Shown: positions 50,917 to 60,831 of the stretch, in pieces
Layout: each line of letters begins with the position of its first letter
How positions within the stretch are numbered: position 1 is the stretch's first letter
From: an uncultured Oscillospiraceae bacterium
Lineage (GTDB): Bacteria; Bacillota; Clostridia; Oscillospirales; Ruminococcaceae
DNA length: 61,263 nucleotides
Assembly: GCA_934481355.1 (NCBI GenBank)
Contig: CAKSPH010000013.1
Span: forward strand, 1-61,263
Direction of reading: 5' to 3'
Translations under genes and position numbers: made by a program
The notes under the pieces: generated by a model
The model's input: the letters and a program-made list of their open reading frames with translations, nothing else
Told to the model about the DNA's origin: nothing
Database searches by the model: none

Positions 50917-50970
50917 TTCCGGAATTCCCGGGGACTTCCCCGGGAGAGAGTTCCGGTGCAGGGAGGTTTT

Positions 50971-51363
50971 ATGGCTAATTTCAATATTAAAAGACTTTCC
51001 GAGGATATCAAGAGAGAGATCTCCGCTGCGGTAAGCGGCGTAAAGGACCCCAGGGTTTCAAAGAATTTCGTTACGGTGACCCACTGCGAGCTCACAAACG
51101 ATATGTCCTACTGCAAGGTGCACGTTGCGTGCCTCGGCGGCGAGGGCAGGACTGACAAGGCAGTAGAGGGAATGACCGCCGCCTCCGGATATTTCAAGAA
51201 GGCGATAGCTTCAAGGATACGCATGAGAAAGATGCCGGAGCTGATATTCCTGCCGGATAATTCGCTGGAATACAGCGCGCATATCGAGGAGATAATCGCA
51301 AAGCTCCCGAAGCCGGCACAGCAGGACGAGGAAGAACCGGAGGAGCCCGATGAGGAGAATTGA
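50971..51363 (+). CDS. rbfA: Ribosome-binding factor A
   Basis: A 130-residue 30S maturation factor: INIKRLSEDIKREI-like N-terminus (FNIKRLSEDIKREISAAV), DPRVSKNFVTVTHCELTNDM, then KAIASRIRMRKMPELIF, the KH-like core. Acidic tail rich in Glu (DEEEPEEPDEEN). ATG with GGGAGG. Overlaps the next gene by 14 bases. Confidence 0.94.
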   Translation: MANFNIKRLSEDIKREISAAVSGVKDPRVSKNFVTVTHCELTNDMSYCKVHVACLGGEGRTDKAVEGMTAASGYFKKAIASRIRMRKMPELIFLPDNSLEYSAHIEEIIAKLPKPAQQDEEEPEEPDEEN

Positions 51364-52312
51364 CCTTAATGAAGCCGCAGGCTTCCTGCGAAACAGCGAC
51401 AGCTTTCTGATACTCATGCACGGAAGCCCGGACGGCGACACCATAGGCTGCGGAACCGCGCTGTGCGCCGCCCTCCAGCAGATAGGAAAGAAGGCAAAGG
51501 CAGTCTGCCCGGACCCGGTGCCGAAGAAATTCGGATATATGTTCCGCGAGATAAAGGAGCAGGAATTCGAGCCGCAGACCATCGTTACGGTGGACGTTGC
51601 AGACCCGAAGCTGCTTTATTCCATGCAGGAGGTCGGGGAAAAGGCGCAGCTGTGCATTGACCATCACGTCAGCAACACCGAGTACGCCGAGCGGCTTCTG
51701 CTTGCCCCGGAATATGCGGCGGCGGCCGAGCTTATGTTCGAGCTGCTTAAATCCATGCCCGAGGTAAAAATAACGGACGCGATAGCGGACAGCCTTTACA
51801 CGGGTATCGCAACGGACAGCGGCTGCTTCAAGTACAGCAACACATCCCCGCAGACCCATGTCTACGCGGCTGAGCTTATCCAGTTCGGCGCGGATATCGT
51901 TCCGATAAATTATGCAATGTTCGACATGAAGAGTCAGGGCAGGCTGAAACTTGAGCAGGCAGTGCTCAGCCGTATCCGCTACTACGCAGACGGCAGGATA
52001 GCCGTTATCGACGTTACGCAGGCTCTTCTGGATTCCCTGGAGGGTATCGACAGCGAGGACGTCGGCGCGCTTGCCGCCATTCCGAGGCAGATAGAGGGCG
52101 TTGACATCGGCATCTGCATTAAGGAGAAGAAGCCGGGTCTTATGAAAGTCTCGCTTCGTTCCAGCGAAAATGCGGACGTTGCCGCCATTGCTCAGCAGTT
52201 CGGCGGCGGAGGCCATGCAAGAGCCGCGGGCTGCGCATTCGAGTGTTCCGTTGAGGAAACTGAAAAGCAGATAGTCTGGGCGTGCGCAAAGGCTCTGGGT
52301 AACGCGCTATGA
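51350..52312 (+). CDS. nrnA: DHH-family nanoRNase/pAp phosphatase
   Basis: A 320-residue NrnA-like phosphoesterase degrading short oligoribonucleotides and pAp. Metal motifs: LMHGSPDGDTIGCG (DHH domain motif I), TVDVADPKLL, IDHHVSNTEYA (DHH), and the DHHA1 GGGGHARAAGCAF. Translation is coupled to both neighbours (starts inside rbfA, stop overlaps the truB start as ATGA). Confidence 0.93.
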   Translation: MRRIDLNEAAGFLRNSDSFLILMHGSPDGDTIGCGTALCAALQQIGKKAKAVCPDPVPKKFGYMFREIKEQEFEPQTIVTVDVADPKLLYSMQEVGEKAQLCIDHHVSNTEYAERLLLAPEYAAAAELMFELLKSMPEVKITDAIADSLYTGIATDSGCFKYSNTSPQTHVYAAELIQFGADIVPINYAMFDMKSQGRLKLEQAVLSRIRYYADGRIAVIDVTQALLDSLEGIDSEDVGALAAIPRQIEGVDIGICIKEKKPGLMKVSLRSSENADVAAIAQQFGGGGHARAAGCAFECSVEETEKQIVWACAKALGNAL

Positions 52313-53193
52313 CGGGAATAATCTGTGTGAACAAGCCGCAGGAGTTCACCTCGTTTGACGTGGTGGCTTCCATGCGGCGTTGCTTCGGGACAAAGAAGAT
52401 AGGCCACGGCGGAACTCTCGACCCGATGGCTACCGGAGTGCTTCCGGTGTTTGTCGGCGGTGCCACCAGGGCGGTAGACCTGGTTCCGGACGGCAGCAAG
52501 AGCTACCGCGCGGGATTCCGGCTGGGGTTCGTGTCCGATACACAGGATATCTGGGGGAAGCTGCGTTCCCGCTGCGAAAACGGCATAACGGAGGCGGAAA
52601 TGCTGTTCGGCCTGGAGAATTTCCGGGGCGAGATAATGCAGATACCGCCGATGTATTCCGCGCTGAAGGTCAACGGGCAGAAGCTCTGCGACCTCGCGCG
52701 CCGCGGGATCGAAGTTGAGCGCAAGCCGCGTCCCGCGACTATTTCCCGGCTGGAGCTCGTCAGCTTTGACGGCACGGACGGAGTACTTGACGTTGACTGC
52801 TCCGGCGGCACATATATCCGCACCCTGATAAACGATATCGGGGAGAAACTCTGCACCGGCGCGGTAATGACAAGCCTCTGCCGGACAAGGAGCTGCGGCT
52901 ATACTCTGGAGCAGTGCCATGATCTGGACGAGATACGTTCCGCTTCGCCGGAGCAGCTAGAAAAGTGGCTCATGCCGGTCGAGAGCGTATTCTCCGGTCT
53001 GCCGGAGATACCGCTGGACGAGGTGCAGAAGCGAATGTATCTGAACGGAGTGCGTCTTGACGCGGACAGGCTGCAGAAGCGCACGGAAACGGACGCGCTC
53101 AGCCGCGTAACATTTAACGGAACATTCCTCGGAGTGGGACGTATAATCAACGGCGGCGAGCTTGTTTCAGTCAAGCAGTTCCGCCCGGAATGA
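52309..53193 (+). CDS. truB: tRNA pseudouridine-55 synthase
   Basis: A 294-residue enzyme making the T-loop pseudouridine of tRNAs. Active-site Asp in HGGTLDPMATGVLPV; further family motifs GITEAEMLFGLENFRGEI and CSGGTYIRTLINDIGEKL. The C-terminal part is PUA-like. Full length. Confidence 0.95.
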   Translation: MTGIICVNKPQEFTSFDVVASMRRCFGTKKIGHGGTLDPMATGVLPVFVGGATRAVDLVPDGSKSYRAGFRLGFVSDTQDIWGKLRSRCENGITEAEMLFGLENFRGEIMQIPPMYSALKVNGQKLCDLARRGIEVERKPRPATISRLELVSFDGTDGVLDVDCSGGTYIRTLINDIGEKLCTGAVMTSLCRTRSCGYTLEQCHDLDEIRSASPEQLEKWLMPVESVFSGLPEIPLDEVQKRMYLNGVRLDADRLQKRTETDALSRVTFNGTFLGVGRIINGGELVSVKQFRPE

Positions 53194-53230
53194 AGAATAC
53201 CGGAGTTCCGGTAAAGATGGTGAAATATAA

Positions 53231-54133
53231 TTGATCGACATAACATACAGCGGCGGGAAGGCTGAGGAAAAGACCGCAGTGGCTCTCGGATACTTTGACG
53301 GACTGCACCTCGGTCATGTCGGGGTTATACGCACGGCGATGGCGCAGGAGGGATTGAAGCCTGCGGTGTTCACATTCAACTGTGACACTACGCTGCCGAA
53401 ATTCCGCGGCCCGGAGGATATCATATCCTTTGAGAACAAATGCGAGCTCATGGAAAAGATGGGCGTGAAATATCTCTATGCGCCGGATTTCGCCGAAGTG
53501 TGCGGATATACTGACGAGGAGTTCGTGAAGAACGTGCTTATCGACAAACTGAACGCCGGCTTTGCCTGCTGCGGAAGCAATTTCCGCTTCGGAAAGGGCG
53601 GCAGCGGAACTCCGGAGCGCCTCGCAGAGATCGGCGCGTGTTACGGAATGCGCGTTGAGGTCGTCAAGGATATCTGCCTTGACGGCAAGATGATAAGCTC
53701 CACGCGTATCCGCGAGCATATCCGCAAGGGAGAAATAGAGGAGGCTAACCGCCTGCTGGGCTATGAGCTGTGGTACAGACTGCCTGTCATAAAGGGAAAC
53801 GAGATCGGCAGGACTATCAGCTTTCCTACTATAAATCAGGTGATACCTGAAACCAACATAATTCCGCGCTACGGCGTATACAAGAGCTATGTCGAGGTCC
53901 ACGGAAAGCAGTACCATGGAGTTACGAACATCGGCGTAAAGCCCACGGTGGCGCACCGGCGCGACGGCACGGGAGCCGTCATGGAAACGCATATCATCGG
54001 GTTTGACGGTGATCTCTACGGACAGAATATAGCAGTGGCGCTGGTTCGGTTCATCAGACCAGAGACCAGGTTCTCCGGGCTTGAGGAGCTGAAAAAGCAG
54101 ATAGCGCTTGACAAGGAGAACGCGCTCCACTGA
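53231..54133 (+). CDS. ribF: Bifunctional riboflavin kinase / FAD synthetase
   Basis: A 300-residue enzyme converting riboflavin to FMN then FAD. FAD synthetase domain: VALGYFDGLHLGHVGVI (nucleotidyltransferase motif), SSTRIREHIRKGEIEEANRL. Kinase domain: GRTISFPTINQVIPETNIIP, GVYKSYVEVHGKQYHGVTNIG, ETHIIGFDGDLYGQ. TTG start with only a weak ribosome binding site. Confidence 0.94.
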   Translation: MIDITYSGGKAEEKTAVALGYFDGLHLGHVGVIRTAMAQEGLKPAVFTFNCDTTLPKFRGPEDIISFENKCELMEKMGVKYLYAPDFAEVCGYTDEEFVKNVLIDKLNAGFACCGSNFRFGKGGSGTPERLAEIGACYGMRVEVVKDICLDGKMISSTRIREHIRKGEIEEANRLLGYELWYRLPVIKGNEIGRTISFPTINQVIPETNIIPRYGVYKSYVEVHGKQYHGVTNIGVKPTVAHRRDGTGAVMETHIIGFDGDLYGQNIAVALVRFIRPETRFSGLEELKKQIALDKENALH

Positions 54134-54158
54134 GAAATACATGAAAGGACTAAGTGAA

Positions 54159-55607
54159 ATGGAAGTCAGAACCAGATTTGCACCCAGTCCCACTGGGTAT
54201 ATGCACATAGGAAATTTGCGCACAGCGCTTTATACTTATCTTATCGCGAGAAAGAACAAGGGAAAGTTTATCCTGCGTATCGAGGACACCGATCAGGGAC
54301 GTTATGTCGAGGGCGCTACCGACGTGATTTACAGGACTCTCAGGACTTGCGGGCTCAATTGGGACGAGGGTCCGGATATCGGCGGTCCCTGCGGACCGTA
54401 TGTCCAGAGCGAGAGAATGGGTATGTTCAGGGAATATGCGGAGAAGCTGGTAGAGAGCGGTCATGCGTATTACTGCTTCTGCACCAAGAACGAGGACAGC
54501 AGCGAGGACACCGCAAACGGTCTTGCCTCCGCTAACCGCTGCCCCTGCCGCGACCTTGACCCCGCCGAGGCAAAGAAGCGCCATGACGCGGGTGAATCCT
54601 GCGTTATCCGTCAGAAGATACCGAACGAGGGCACGACTACATTCCACGATGAGATATACGGCGATATCACGGTGGAGAACATTGACCTTGACGATCAGGT
54701 GCTCCTGAAGTCCGACGGAATGCCGACCTACAACTTCGCGAACGTTGTTGACGACCATACTATGGGAATCACCCACGTTGTAAGAGGAAACGAGTACCTT
54801 TCATCCGCGCCGAAGTACAATCTGCTGTACGCGGCTTTCGGCTGGGAGCCTCCCATATATATTCACGTCGAACACATCATGCGCGACGCTACGCATAAGC
54901 TGTCCAAGCGCGACGGCGACGCTTCCTTTGAGGATTTCCGCGCAAAGGGCTACCTAACAGAGGCGATACTGAACTACATTCTGCTGCTCGGCTGGGCGCC
55001 CAAGGGCGAGCAGGAGATATTCACGCTGGACGAGATGACAGAGGCGTTCGACCTTTCCGGCATTTCCAAGTCGCCGGCTATTTTCGACCCGATGAAGCTC
55101 ACTGCGATAAACGCGGAGTATATCCGTGCGCTCCCGCTGGAGAAATTCGTTGAGCTGGCAGAGCCGTGGATACGCAGGACCTGTAAGCGCACCGACATCG
55201 ACCTTCCGCTTCTCTGTCAGGGACTTCAGCCCAGAACAGAGGTGTTCAATGATATTCCGGAGCGCGTTGACTTCATCGATGAAATGCCGGAGTACTCCAT
55301 TGATATGTACGTCAGCAAGAAGATGAAGACAACTCCGCAGACCTCGCTTGAAGCGCTGAAGAAGCTTATTCCGGTCATTGAGGGAGTCGAGGACTTCACC
55401 GCTGAGAACATTCATAACGCGCTCTTCAGGCAGATAGAGGCTGACGGTGTGAAGAACGGACTGTACCTCTACCCGCTGCGCGTTGCACTCAGTGGCAAGG
55501 CGGTAACTCCGGGCGGCGGCGTGGAGCTTGCAAAGATCCTCGGAAAGCAGGACTCCCTCGCGCGAATGAACAAGGCAGTCGAGAAGCTCACCGCTGAGAT
55601 AGGCTAA
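54159..55607 (+). CDS. gltX: Glutamyl-tRNA synthetase
   Basis: A 482-residue class I synthetase. RTRFAPSPTGYMHIGNLRTA carries the HIGH motif as HIGN; KLSKRDGDASFEDFR carries the KMSKS equivalent KLSKR. The C-terminal anticodon-binding region is helical. Start ATG with AAAGGA upstream. In many Clostridia lacking GlnRS it also misacylates tRNA-Gln (family knowledge, not visible here). Confidence 0.95.
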   Translation: MEVRTRFAPSPTGYMHIGNLRTALYTYLIARKNKGKFILRIEDTDQGRYVEGATDVIYRTLRTCGLNWDEGPDIGGPCGPYVQSERMGMFREYAEKLVESGHAYYCFCTKNEDSSEDTANGLASANRCPCRDLDPAEAKKRHDAGESCVIRQKIPNEGTTTFHDEIYGDITVENIDLDDQVLLKSDGMPTYNFANVVDDHTMGITHVVRGNEYLSSAPKYNLLYAAFGWEPPIYIHVEHIMRDATHKLSKRDGDASFEDFRAKGYLTEAILNYILLLGWAPKGEQEIFTLDEMTEAFDLSGISKSPAIFDPMKLTAINAEYIRALPLEKFVELAEPWIRRTCKRTDIDLPLLCQGLQPRTEVFNDIPERVDFIDEMPEYSIDMYVSKKMKTTPQTSLEALKKLIPVIEGVEDFTAENIHNALFRQIEADGVKNGLYLYPLRVALSGKAVTPGGGVELAKILGKQDSLARMNKAVEKLTAEIG

Positions 55608-55680
55608 GTTAACATTTTACTGCATATTCATGGTTAATTCACAGTTTCATCACTTTAGTGTGATAAGATGATATGTGCAT

Positions 55681-55715
55681 GGGCATATATCTGCCATATT
55701 GCGGAAAATATGCCC
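55681..55715. promoter_or_regulatory. Inverted repeat upstream of the Gld-type ABC operon
   Basis: GGGCATAT (55681-55688) and ATATGCCC (55708-55715) are perfect complements 19 bases apart. TGCGGAAAA occurs twice nearby (55700, 55734). It may be an operator or leader hairpin; no clear promoter with standard spacing was found here. Confidence 0.45.
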
Positions 55716-55752
55716 CATAACATACCGTATTTATGCGGAAAAGGACATTATA

Positions 55753-56721
55753 ATGATCGAAGTAAAAAATCTGAGCAAAAGCTACGGCAGCAAGCTCGCA
55801 GTGGACGGAATAAGCTTTTCCGCAGGGGAGAGCGAGATCCTGGGATTTCTGGGCCCCAACGGCGCGGGGAAATCCACCACGATGAATATGCTGACCGGGT
55901 ATCTGTCGTCCTCGGGAGGGCAGGCGCTGATAAACGGCGTCGATATCCTGGAGGACCCGGTAAGGGCGAAGAAGGACATCGGCTACCTGCCGGAAATGCC
56001 CCCGCTTTACCTCGACATGACGGTGATGGAGTACCTGAGCTTCGTTTACAGCCTGAAAAAGTGCAGGCTGCCGAAGCGCTCCCATCTTGCTGAAATATGC
56101 AGTCTTGTCAAGATAAACGAGGTCTCCGGACGAGTTATCCGCAACCTTTCCAAGGGTTACAAGCAGCGTGTGGGACTTGCACAGGCGCTTGTCGGAAACC
56201 CCAAGGTGCTTATCCTTGACGAGCCGACAGTAGGTCTTGACCCGAAACAGATAATCGAAATACGCACCCTGATAAAGAAGCTGGGAAAGAACCACACGGT
56301 AATCCTTTCCTCGCACATTCTGTCCGAGGTACAGGCGGTATGCGACAGGATAGTGGTCATCGACCGGGGAAAGCTGGTAGCCAACGATACCACCGAGCAC
56401 CTTTCTCACAACCTGTCTGCGGACCACAAGCTGACTATTCAGGTGGAGGGTCCTACCAAGGAAGTCAAGTCGCTGCTGGAACAGATCCCGCAGATGGTGG
56501 AGGTGCACCTCAACCGCACGATAGACAAGACCATCGGCGAGTACGAGCTCAACGCCGAGGAGGGCTGCGATATCCGCCGCGAGGTATTCAAGCGAATGGC
56601 GGCGAGAAACTACCCGATACTCCTGATGAGGAGCAGCGAACTTACCCTTGAGGAGATCTTTCTTAAGCTCACCACCGGCGACTTCTACGGCAATATCGAC
56701 AACGGAGGTGCGCGTAAATGA
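55753..56721 (+). CDS. ABC transporter ATP-binding protein, GldA-like
   Basis: A 322-residue ATPase. Walker A FLGPNGAGKSTTMNML, Q-loop in DIGYLPEMPPLYLDM, signature LSKGYKQRVGLAQALVG, Walker B VLILDEPTVGLDP, switch His in ILSSHILSEVQ. The C-terminal extension is regulatory. It pairs with the permease that overlaps by 4 bases. With the GldG-like gene it forms the GldA-F-G type module known from gliding Bacteroidetes but also present in non-gliding Firmicutes, where its substrate is unknown. Confidence 0.92.
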   Translation: MIEVKNLSKSYGSKLAVDGISFSAGESEILGFLGPNGAGKSTTMNMLTGYLSSSGGQALINGVDILEDPVRAKKDIGYLPEMPPLYLDMTVMEYLSFVYSLKKCRLPKRSHLAEICSLVKINEVSGRVIRNLSKGYKQRVGLAQALVGNPKVLILDEPTVGLDPKQIIEIRTLIKKLGKNHTVILSSHILSEVQAVCDRIVVIDRGKLVANDTTEHLSHNLSADHKLTIQVEGPTKEVKSLLEQIPQMVEVHLNRTIDKTIGEYELNAEEGCDIRREVFKRMAARNYPILLMRSSELTLEEIFLKLTTGDFYGNIDNGGARK

Positions 56722-57443
56722 CAGCAATCTTAAAGCGCGAATTCGCGTCCTATTTCACATCTCCGCTGGGTTACGTTTACCTTGCGGTATTCTATGGGTT
56801 CTCCGGACTGTTCCTGTGGATAACCTGCCTTACCAGCGGCTCTGCAGATATGCAGTATGTGTTCCTGTGGATGTTCTTTATAATGATGATACTTATCCCG
56901 ATACTCACCATGAGGACCATGGCGGACGACAAGCGCCAGAAAACCGATCAGCTCACGCTGACGGCTCCGGTGAGCCTGTTCGGGATAGTTGCGGGGAAGT
57001 TCCTTGCGGCGTTCTTCATTTTCCTTATCGGCGCGGCGGTAATGCTTATCTACGCGCTTGGACTTTCAGCGGCGGTCGCAGGCTCTGATACCGGGCTCAC
57101 CTTCGCATGGGCAAGCTTCTTCGGAAACTTTGTCGGCATAATCCTTATGGGCGCGGTGTTCATTTCGGCGGGGATATTTATTTCCAGCCTGACTGAGAAC
57201 CAGATGATTGCGGCTATCGGCAGCATAGGTCTGAATATCCTCCTGTGCCTGTTCGATGTTATCTCTAATTTTGTTTCCGTGGGATTCCTCAAGGATATCA
57301 TCAATTCTCTCTCCGTGCTGTACAAGTACAGGGAATTTACCTACGGAATATTCAGCCTGAAGAATATCCTGTTCTTCCTGAGCATGATAGTAGTTTTCAA
57401 CTTCCTGACGATGCGGATAATCGAACGCCGCCGCTGGAGCTGA
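56718..57443 (+). CDS. ABC transporter permease, GldF-like (ABC-2 type)
   Basis: A 241-residue permease with about six membrane helices: FTSPLGYVYLAVFYGFSGLF, VFLWMFFIMMILIPILTM followed by RTMADDKRQKTDQLTLTAPV (the typical ABC-2 cytoplasmic phrase), LAAFFIFLIGAAVMLIYALG, then three further segments. Works with the upstream ATPase. Confidence 0.9.
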   Translation: MTAILKREFASYFTSPLGYVYLAVFYGFSGLFLWITCLTSGSADMQYVFLWMFFIMMILIPILTMRTMADDKRQKTDQLTLTAPVSLFGIVAGKFLAAFFIFLIGAAVMLIYALGLSAAVAGSDTGLTFAWASFFGNFVGIILMGAVFISAGIFISSLTENQMIAAIGSIGLNILLCLFDVISNFVSVGFLKDIINSLSVLYKYREFTYGIFSLKNILFFLSMIVVFNFLTMRIIERRRWS

Positions 57444-57459
57444 GAAAGGGGGAGCAGAC

Positions 57460-59175
57460 ATGACAGACAACGAAAAGAATCAGCTTGAAGAAAGCACTGC
57501 CCCTGAGAAGGCTCCCGAGGCTGCGGAGGCAAAGGCTGACAAGCCATCCAGGGGAAAGAAGCCCGCAAAGCAGGAGGCTGAAATACGCAACGGAAATCCC
57601 GCCGACAGAAAGCACAGGGTAAATGTACGCACCCTGAAGCACGGCACCATGGCGGTAGTCCTGACCGTTCTGTTCGTGGCGGCGGTAGTTGTGCTGAACG
57701 TTATCGTGAGCATAATCTCCGACCGGGTAGACACCACGGCTGACCTCACCGACACGGGAGTGTACACGCTGGACGAAGCGACCACCGATTACCTGGCAAG
57801 GTTCGACAAGGACGTTACGGTTTCCGTAATGAACTCCGAGGCGAATTTTGAGGGCGGCGGAACCTATTACAAGAGCGTGAACGAGCTTCTCAAAAAGATG
57901 GCTATGGAGAACGGGCACTTCAAGCTCCAGTATCTCCTTATCGACCAGAATCCGGATTTCACGTCCAGATTCAACGGCGAGACCCTTTCAGAGAACTATA
58001 TCGTGGTGGAATCCGCTGAAACCGGCAGACACCGCATAATCACACCGGGCAATTATTTCTCCTGCCCGACATTCCGCGATAATCTGTCCCAGTACGGCTA
58101 TCCGGAGAACTATATCGAGCAGTATGTCAACCAGTACGTCAACAGCTCCTATGCTTCTCAGATAATTGAGGGCAGCAATATAGAGCAGGCGGCGATCTCC
58201 GCGCTGATGTACGTCACCAACACCGACCCCGTGCGCGTTGCGTTTACCGAGGGCTTCGGCGAGGAGGACAGCAGCTCGCTTTCCGCGCTCCTAGACAAGA
58301 ACGGCTATGACGTTGAGACCATCAATATCCAGAGTGTTTCCGAGATAGACAGCGGCATTGATTACATCGTAATGTACGCGCCCTCCATGGACTACGACAA
58401 CGACAGCCTTTCCAAGCTGTCAAGATTCCTTGACAACGGCGGCGCTTTCGGAAAGAATCTGGTTTACTTTGCTTCTTACAGCCAGCCCAGCTATGCCCCG
58501 GCTGACGACGAGAGCAGCTCAATGAAGAATCTCGCTTCGTTCCTCGCAGAGTGGGGAATTTCGATAGGCGACAGCCTTGTGCTCCAGAGCAACGCTTCCT
58601 ACACCTACGGCGGCATGGAGTACGTTCATCTTCAGGAGATCCAGGACACCGACTACGCAGGGAACACCTACGGCAGCAGTCTGCTGACCTACGACGCTTA
58701 TGTCCGCCCCGTTATCCAGATATGGGACGGCGGCACAAAGGGCAGCGTTGAGCAGGAAGTACTGATAAAGAGCCACGACGGAGCATACCTCCGCCCGATA
58801 AGCACTCTTTCCGACAGCAGTTTCGATACTTCCTCCGCGGAATCCGGCGCGTTCAACGACGCGGTATGCGCATACAAGGTGCACAGCACGACTCAGGACG
58901 TTACAAGGGTTGTGGCGTTCGGTTCCGGCATGATCGCCAACAGTATGTTCATGAACTACGCAAACTCCAACAATCAGGATTTCCTGATAAATATGTTCAA
59001 CTATATCTCCGGCAAGACCGAGGGCGTCACAATTACCGCGAAGTCTTTCTCCAATGTCGGCTTTGAGGTAAACCAGGAGAACGCCAATGTTCTGGCGGTA
59101 GTCCTCTGCATCGTGGTGCCGATAGTTGTTATCGTCATTGGTATAGTTATCTGGGTGCGCAGGAGGCACAGATAA
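57460..59175 (+). CDS. GldG-like ABC-type auxiliary membrane protein
   Basis: A 571-residue protein: Lys/Ala/Glu-rich cytoplasmic start (1-45). TM helix at about 66-90 (AVVLTVLFVAAVVVLNVIVS). A long extracellular domain of the GldG/ABC_transp_aux type (TGVYTLDEATTDYLARFDKD, IVMYAPSMDYDNDSLSKLSR). A C-terminal TM (VLAVVLCIVVPIVVIVIGIV) with basic tail RRRHR is last. It stops 1 base before the next start. Confidence 0.85.
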   Translation: MTDNEKNQLEESTAPEKAPEAAEAKADKPSRGKKPAKQEAEIRNGNPADRKHRVNVRTLKHGTMAVVLTVLFVAAVVVLNVIVSIISDRVDTTADLTDTGVYTLDEATTDYLARFDKDVTVSVMNSEANFEGGGTYYKSVNELLKKMAMENGHFKLQYLLIDQNPDFTSRFNGETLSENYIVVESAETGRHRIITPGNYFSCPTFRDNLSQYGYPENYIEQYVNQYVNSSYASQIIEGSNIEQAAISALMYVTNTDPVRVAFTEGFGEEDSSSLSALLDKNGYDVETINIQSVSEIDSGIDYIVMYAPSMDYDNDSLSKLSRFLDNGGAFGKNLVYFASYSQPSYAPADDESSSMKNLASFLAEWGISIGDSLVLQSNASYTYGGMEYVHLQEIQDTDYAGNTYGSSLLTYDAYVRPVIQIWDGGTKGSVEQEVLIKSHDGAYLRPISTLSDSSFDTSSAESGAFNDAVCAYKVHSTTQDVTRVVAFGSGMIANSMFMNYANSNNQDFLINMFNYISGKTEGVTITAKSFSNVGFEVNQENANVLAVVLCIVVPIVVIVIGIVIWVRRRHR

Positions 59176-60801
59176 ATGGCAAAGCTTTCAAAAACCACAA
59201 AAACCGTTATCATTGCGGCGGCTGTGCTTCTGGTACTGGGGGCAGTTCTTCTGGTGCTGCTTATGACAAAACCCGCAGACGGCTCCGGGGATAATTCCTC
59301 CGCGGCTTCCGGAACATCGTCCTTATCGGACAGTTCATCAACCGGCGGGACGGAGAGCAGCACTTCCGATACAAGCTCCTCTGACAGCGATAAGGTCGTC
59401 ATCAACGAGAAGGAGCAGCAGAATGTCCTGAAGCTGGAGGTCGCCAACGAGACCGGCAGCTTCTCATTTGAGCGCCAGCAGCGCAAGGTCGCTTCCACTG
59501 ACGACGACGGAAACGTCACCACATCGACTGAGTACTACTGGACCAGCCCGCAGCTTGAGGGCGTGGAGCACAATAACTCCACGATAGGCGCATTCGTGCG
59601 CAGCATGGCGGGACTTTCGGCGGCTTCCACCGTTGAGAGCGGAGCGTCAGACCTTGCGAAATACGGGCTTGCCGAGCCGGTATCCGATGTAAGGATAACG
59701 TTTGACGATGGCACATCCAACGAGATGTGCTTCGGAATACGCAATCCGGCGGCGACCAACTATGTTTATTTCTGCGAGAAGGGCAGCAGCGATGTGCTCC
59801 AGGTAAGCTATTACAGCACCGGAAGCGTATTCTACGACATCAAGGACTTCGTGAGCCTTGTGCTGACAGAGGCTTATGACGCAAACAACCCGCAGGAGCT
59901 TGACTATCTCACCATCGAGCGCAAGGACCTTTCCGAGCCGGTGGAGATAGAATATATGTACGACATCAAGGAGGAAGCGGAGGACGAGGATTCCGTCATC
60001 ACAACGTTCAACTCCCACCGCATAACCTCCCCGATAACCGCCGAGGTGGACACCACCAGCGGTCAGACGATATGCTACGGGCTGTACTCGCTCAACGCGG
60101 CTTCCTGCCAGTATATCGACCCCACCGAAGAGGAGCTTGCGCTGACAGGTCTTGACGACCCGTACTGCCGCATAAGCTTCAGGTACGGCGGGAAGGCGCG
60201 GGTGCTGCTTCTCGGAAACGAGATCCGCTCCACGGACGATTCTGACGATACCTCCGGCTCGCTTTCCAGGGTGACCGGATATTACGCGATGTTTGAGGGC
60301 GACAGGCTCGTCTATGCGATAAGCACCGCAAATGCACCGTGGTACACGTTCAAGGTAGAGGACATCATGTCACGCAGACCTATCTCCCCGTACATCTATA
60401 CTGTGGACACGCTGACCGTGACGACTCCGGACGGCGAGTACAGGTTCACTGTTGACGGAGATTCCGACAACCACACATTCTACTATGGCAGCGAGGCACT
60501 TGACGAGACCAAGTTCAAGAGCTTCTACCAGCACCTTATCACGTCCATGGGCGAGGAGCTCTTCTTTGAGGACTCCGACTACGAACCTTATATCACGGTG
60601 AAGTTCAAGTACCGCCCGGAGTACGAGAGCACCTACGGCAGGCTTGAGGACACGCTGGAATTCTACAAGTCGGACGACCGAAAGAGCATAGTCCGCGTAA
60701 ACGGCGATGTGCTCTACAAGGTGCGCGAGGTCTACACCGAGCGCCTGCTCAGCAATCTTGACGCCCTTCTCAACGGCGGAGAGATACAGCTTAACTGGTA
60801 A
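59176..60801 (+). CDS. DUF4340 domain membrane-anchored protein
   Basis: A 541-residue protein with one N-terminal TM (VIIAAAVLLVLGAVLLVLLM), a Ser/Thr/Asp-rich spacer (35-75) and an extracellular DUF4340-type beta-rich region (YYWTSPQLEGVEHN, SDLAKYGLAEPVSDVRITFD). DUF4340 proteins accompany GldG-like modules and may be extracytoplasmic partners. It follows its neighbour without a gap, so they are co-expressed. Confidence 0.85.
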   Translation: MAKLSKTTKTVIIAAAVLLVLGAVLLVLLMTKPADGSGDNSSAASGTSSLSDSSSTGGTESSTSDTSSSDSDKVVINEKEQQNVLKLEVANETGSFSFERQQRKVASTDDDGNVTTSTEYYWTSPQLEGVEHNNSTIGAFVRSMAGLSAASTVESGASDLAKYGLAEPVSDVRITFDDGTSNEMCFGIRNPAATNYVYFCEKGSSDVLQVSYYSTGSVFYDIKDFVSLVLTEAYDANNPQELDYLTIERKDLSEPVEIEYMYDIKEEAEDEDSVITTFNSHRITSPITAEVDTTSGQTICYGLYSLNAASCQYIDPTEEELALTGLDDPYCRISFRYGGKARVLLLGNEIRSTDDSDDTSGSLSRVTGYYAMFEGDRLVYAISTANAPWYTFKVEDIMSRRPISPYIYTVDTLTVTTPDGEYRFTVDGDSDNHTFYYGSEALDETKFKSFYQHLITSMGEELFFEDSDYEPYITVKFKYRPEYESTYGRLEDTLEFYKSDDRKSIVRVNGDVLYKVREVYTERLLSNLDALLNGGEIQLNW

Positions 60802-60831
60802 TTTATATTTTATACATGGAGGTAATTAACA